A DNA stretch of 64,000 nucleotides, taken from assembly GCA_030141605.1 (NCBI GenBank), contig JAQGDQ010002368.1, positions 930,001 through 994,000 on the forward strand. The letters are read 5' to 3'. The stretch is from Tubiluchus corallicola. Taxonomy: Eukaryota; Priapulida; Priapulimorpha; Priapulimorphida; Tubiluchidae. The first letter of the stretch is position 1. Each line of letters begins with the position of its first letter. The translations under genes were made by a program, and so were the position numbers. The notes beneath the pieces were generated by a model that had not been told where the DNA came from, did not search any database, and saw only the letters and a program-made list of their open reading frames with translations. This document shows positions 63,112 through 64,000 of the stretch, piece after piece.

Positions 63112-63734
63112 GTATGTGATTTTCAATTCTACTGTTGGCTACAAGTAACTTTGAAAAGCTCAAGTAGACTAAAAAAATGTAAAAATATTTTACATACAGA
63201 TTTAATGCCACCCTTGACACTTATGTAAAAAATAGTTTAGTGAAAACAACTTACATATCTATGTTTTTCGTTGCTGTTCCTCATTATTATACAGTTATGC
63301 TTAATATTGACCATTTACACATTCAAATAACCTGTAAAACTTTACTTAAGGAAGATGTTATCTGCTTCACTCAAATTTGTGCATGAAAAAACCTAAAAAG
63401 CTACTGTAAATAGCTACAATAGCTACTAAAAGTACCACAAATACAGTTACATAAATAATATAGGGAAATAGAAAGAAATTGCAAAAAAACTATAGTAATT
63501 AACTTCATTAATTTTAGGTGTAAAATAAGATGCAGGCATAATAATAGTACAGATGAAACTTAAAAGCCACTATCATGTCGTCATAGTGACATAGAGAGGA
63601 AAAGACAAGAGTGTAATGCAGGTTAACAGGTCAGTCAATTACTAAAAATTGTAATTTGCATTATTTTTTGCTTAATCTAGCTCAGTTTTTAACTTTTCAA
63701 GTAAAACATGATAGCTGACTTAATACTCATGAAT
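63112..63734. other. Spacer, nothing recognised
   Basis: AT-rich, no coding or repeat signal. Confidence 0.4.
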
Positions 63735-64000
63735 GTGTATATCATTCTAAGCTATTTACTTTATAGATAACATTTTATCTAAAACTATTTGCCAAATAGC
63801 TAGCTACAATGTATATCTTCACAAACAGTAACTTTGTGTATATCATTCTAAGCGATTTACTTTATAGATAACATTTTAGCTAAAACTATTTGTCAAATAG
63901 CTAGCTACAATGTATATCTTCACAAACAATAACTTTTGTGTATATCATTCTAAGCTATTTACTTTATAGATAACATTTTAGCTAAAACTATTTGCGAAAT
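63735..64000. repeat. ~102 bp tandem repeat running off the right edge
   Basis: The unit starts GTGTATATCATTCTAAGC and contains TTACTTTATAGATAACATTT and AGCTAGCTACAATGTATATC. It starts at 63735, 63836 and 63938 (periods 101 and 102). The units differ by only a few bases, so the array is recent or still homogenising. Its full length is unknown. Confidence 0.95.

Overview
This is an AT-rich, intron-rich eukaryotic window. Four protein-coding genes can be recognised and the rest is repeats and non-coding DNA. The gene content (one SWEET sugar transporter, an Acl4-type TPR chaperone, an LRR receptor, CDK5RAP1), the GT-AG introns of roughly 0.1-2.2 kb and the abundant hAT and non-LTR relics point to an invertebrate metazoan. 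I cannot name the species. Exons were assembled by eye from splice sites, reading phase and family similarity.

Left third (1-24.5 kb). A SWEET/SLC50A1 gene runs on the minus strand from a start codon at 6913 to beyond the left edge. An Acl4-like ribosomal protein L4 chaperone gene runs divergently on the plus strand from 13009. Ten exons (335 residues) are clear, but its terminal exon was not found. The 6 kb between these two start codons is a transposon graveyard: a terminal-inverted-repeat element, a second copy of it at 10921-11675, and non-LTR retrotransposon pieces nested inside the first copy. Converging on the Acl4-like gene is a minus-strand, single-coding-exon LRR transmembrane receptor with about 25 LRRs (21866-24460).

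Middle (24.5-56.7 kb). About 32 kb without a gene I can recognise. It holds a diverged ~350 bp tandem repeat, a symmetric pentanucleotide array (45201-45425), a decayed minus-strand non-LTR relic (about 45.85-46.68 kb), a nearly identical pair of 441 bp direct repeats (48020 and 48940), and several micro- and minisatellites.

Right end (56.7-64 kb). The last five exons of CDK5RAP1, the tRNA methylthiotransferase, lie on the plus strand. Its introns carry a 7-unit 44-46 bp minisatellite that abuts a splice acceptor, a hAT-type MITE and a 34-unit 34 bp minisatellite. The upstream exons with the radical-SAM cysteines were not found. Downstream are two more hAT-type MITEs and a 102 bp tandem repeat running off the right edge.

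The four genes have unrelated housekeeping or surface roles and form no visible pathway. I found no convincing novel multi-gene system. The most notable signals are repeat architecture, nested insertions and the two incomplete gene models.
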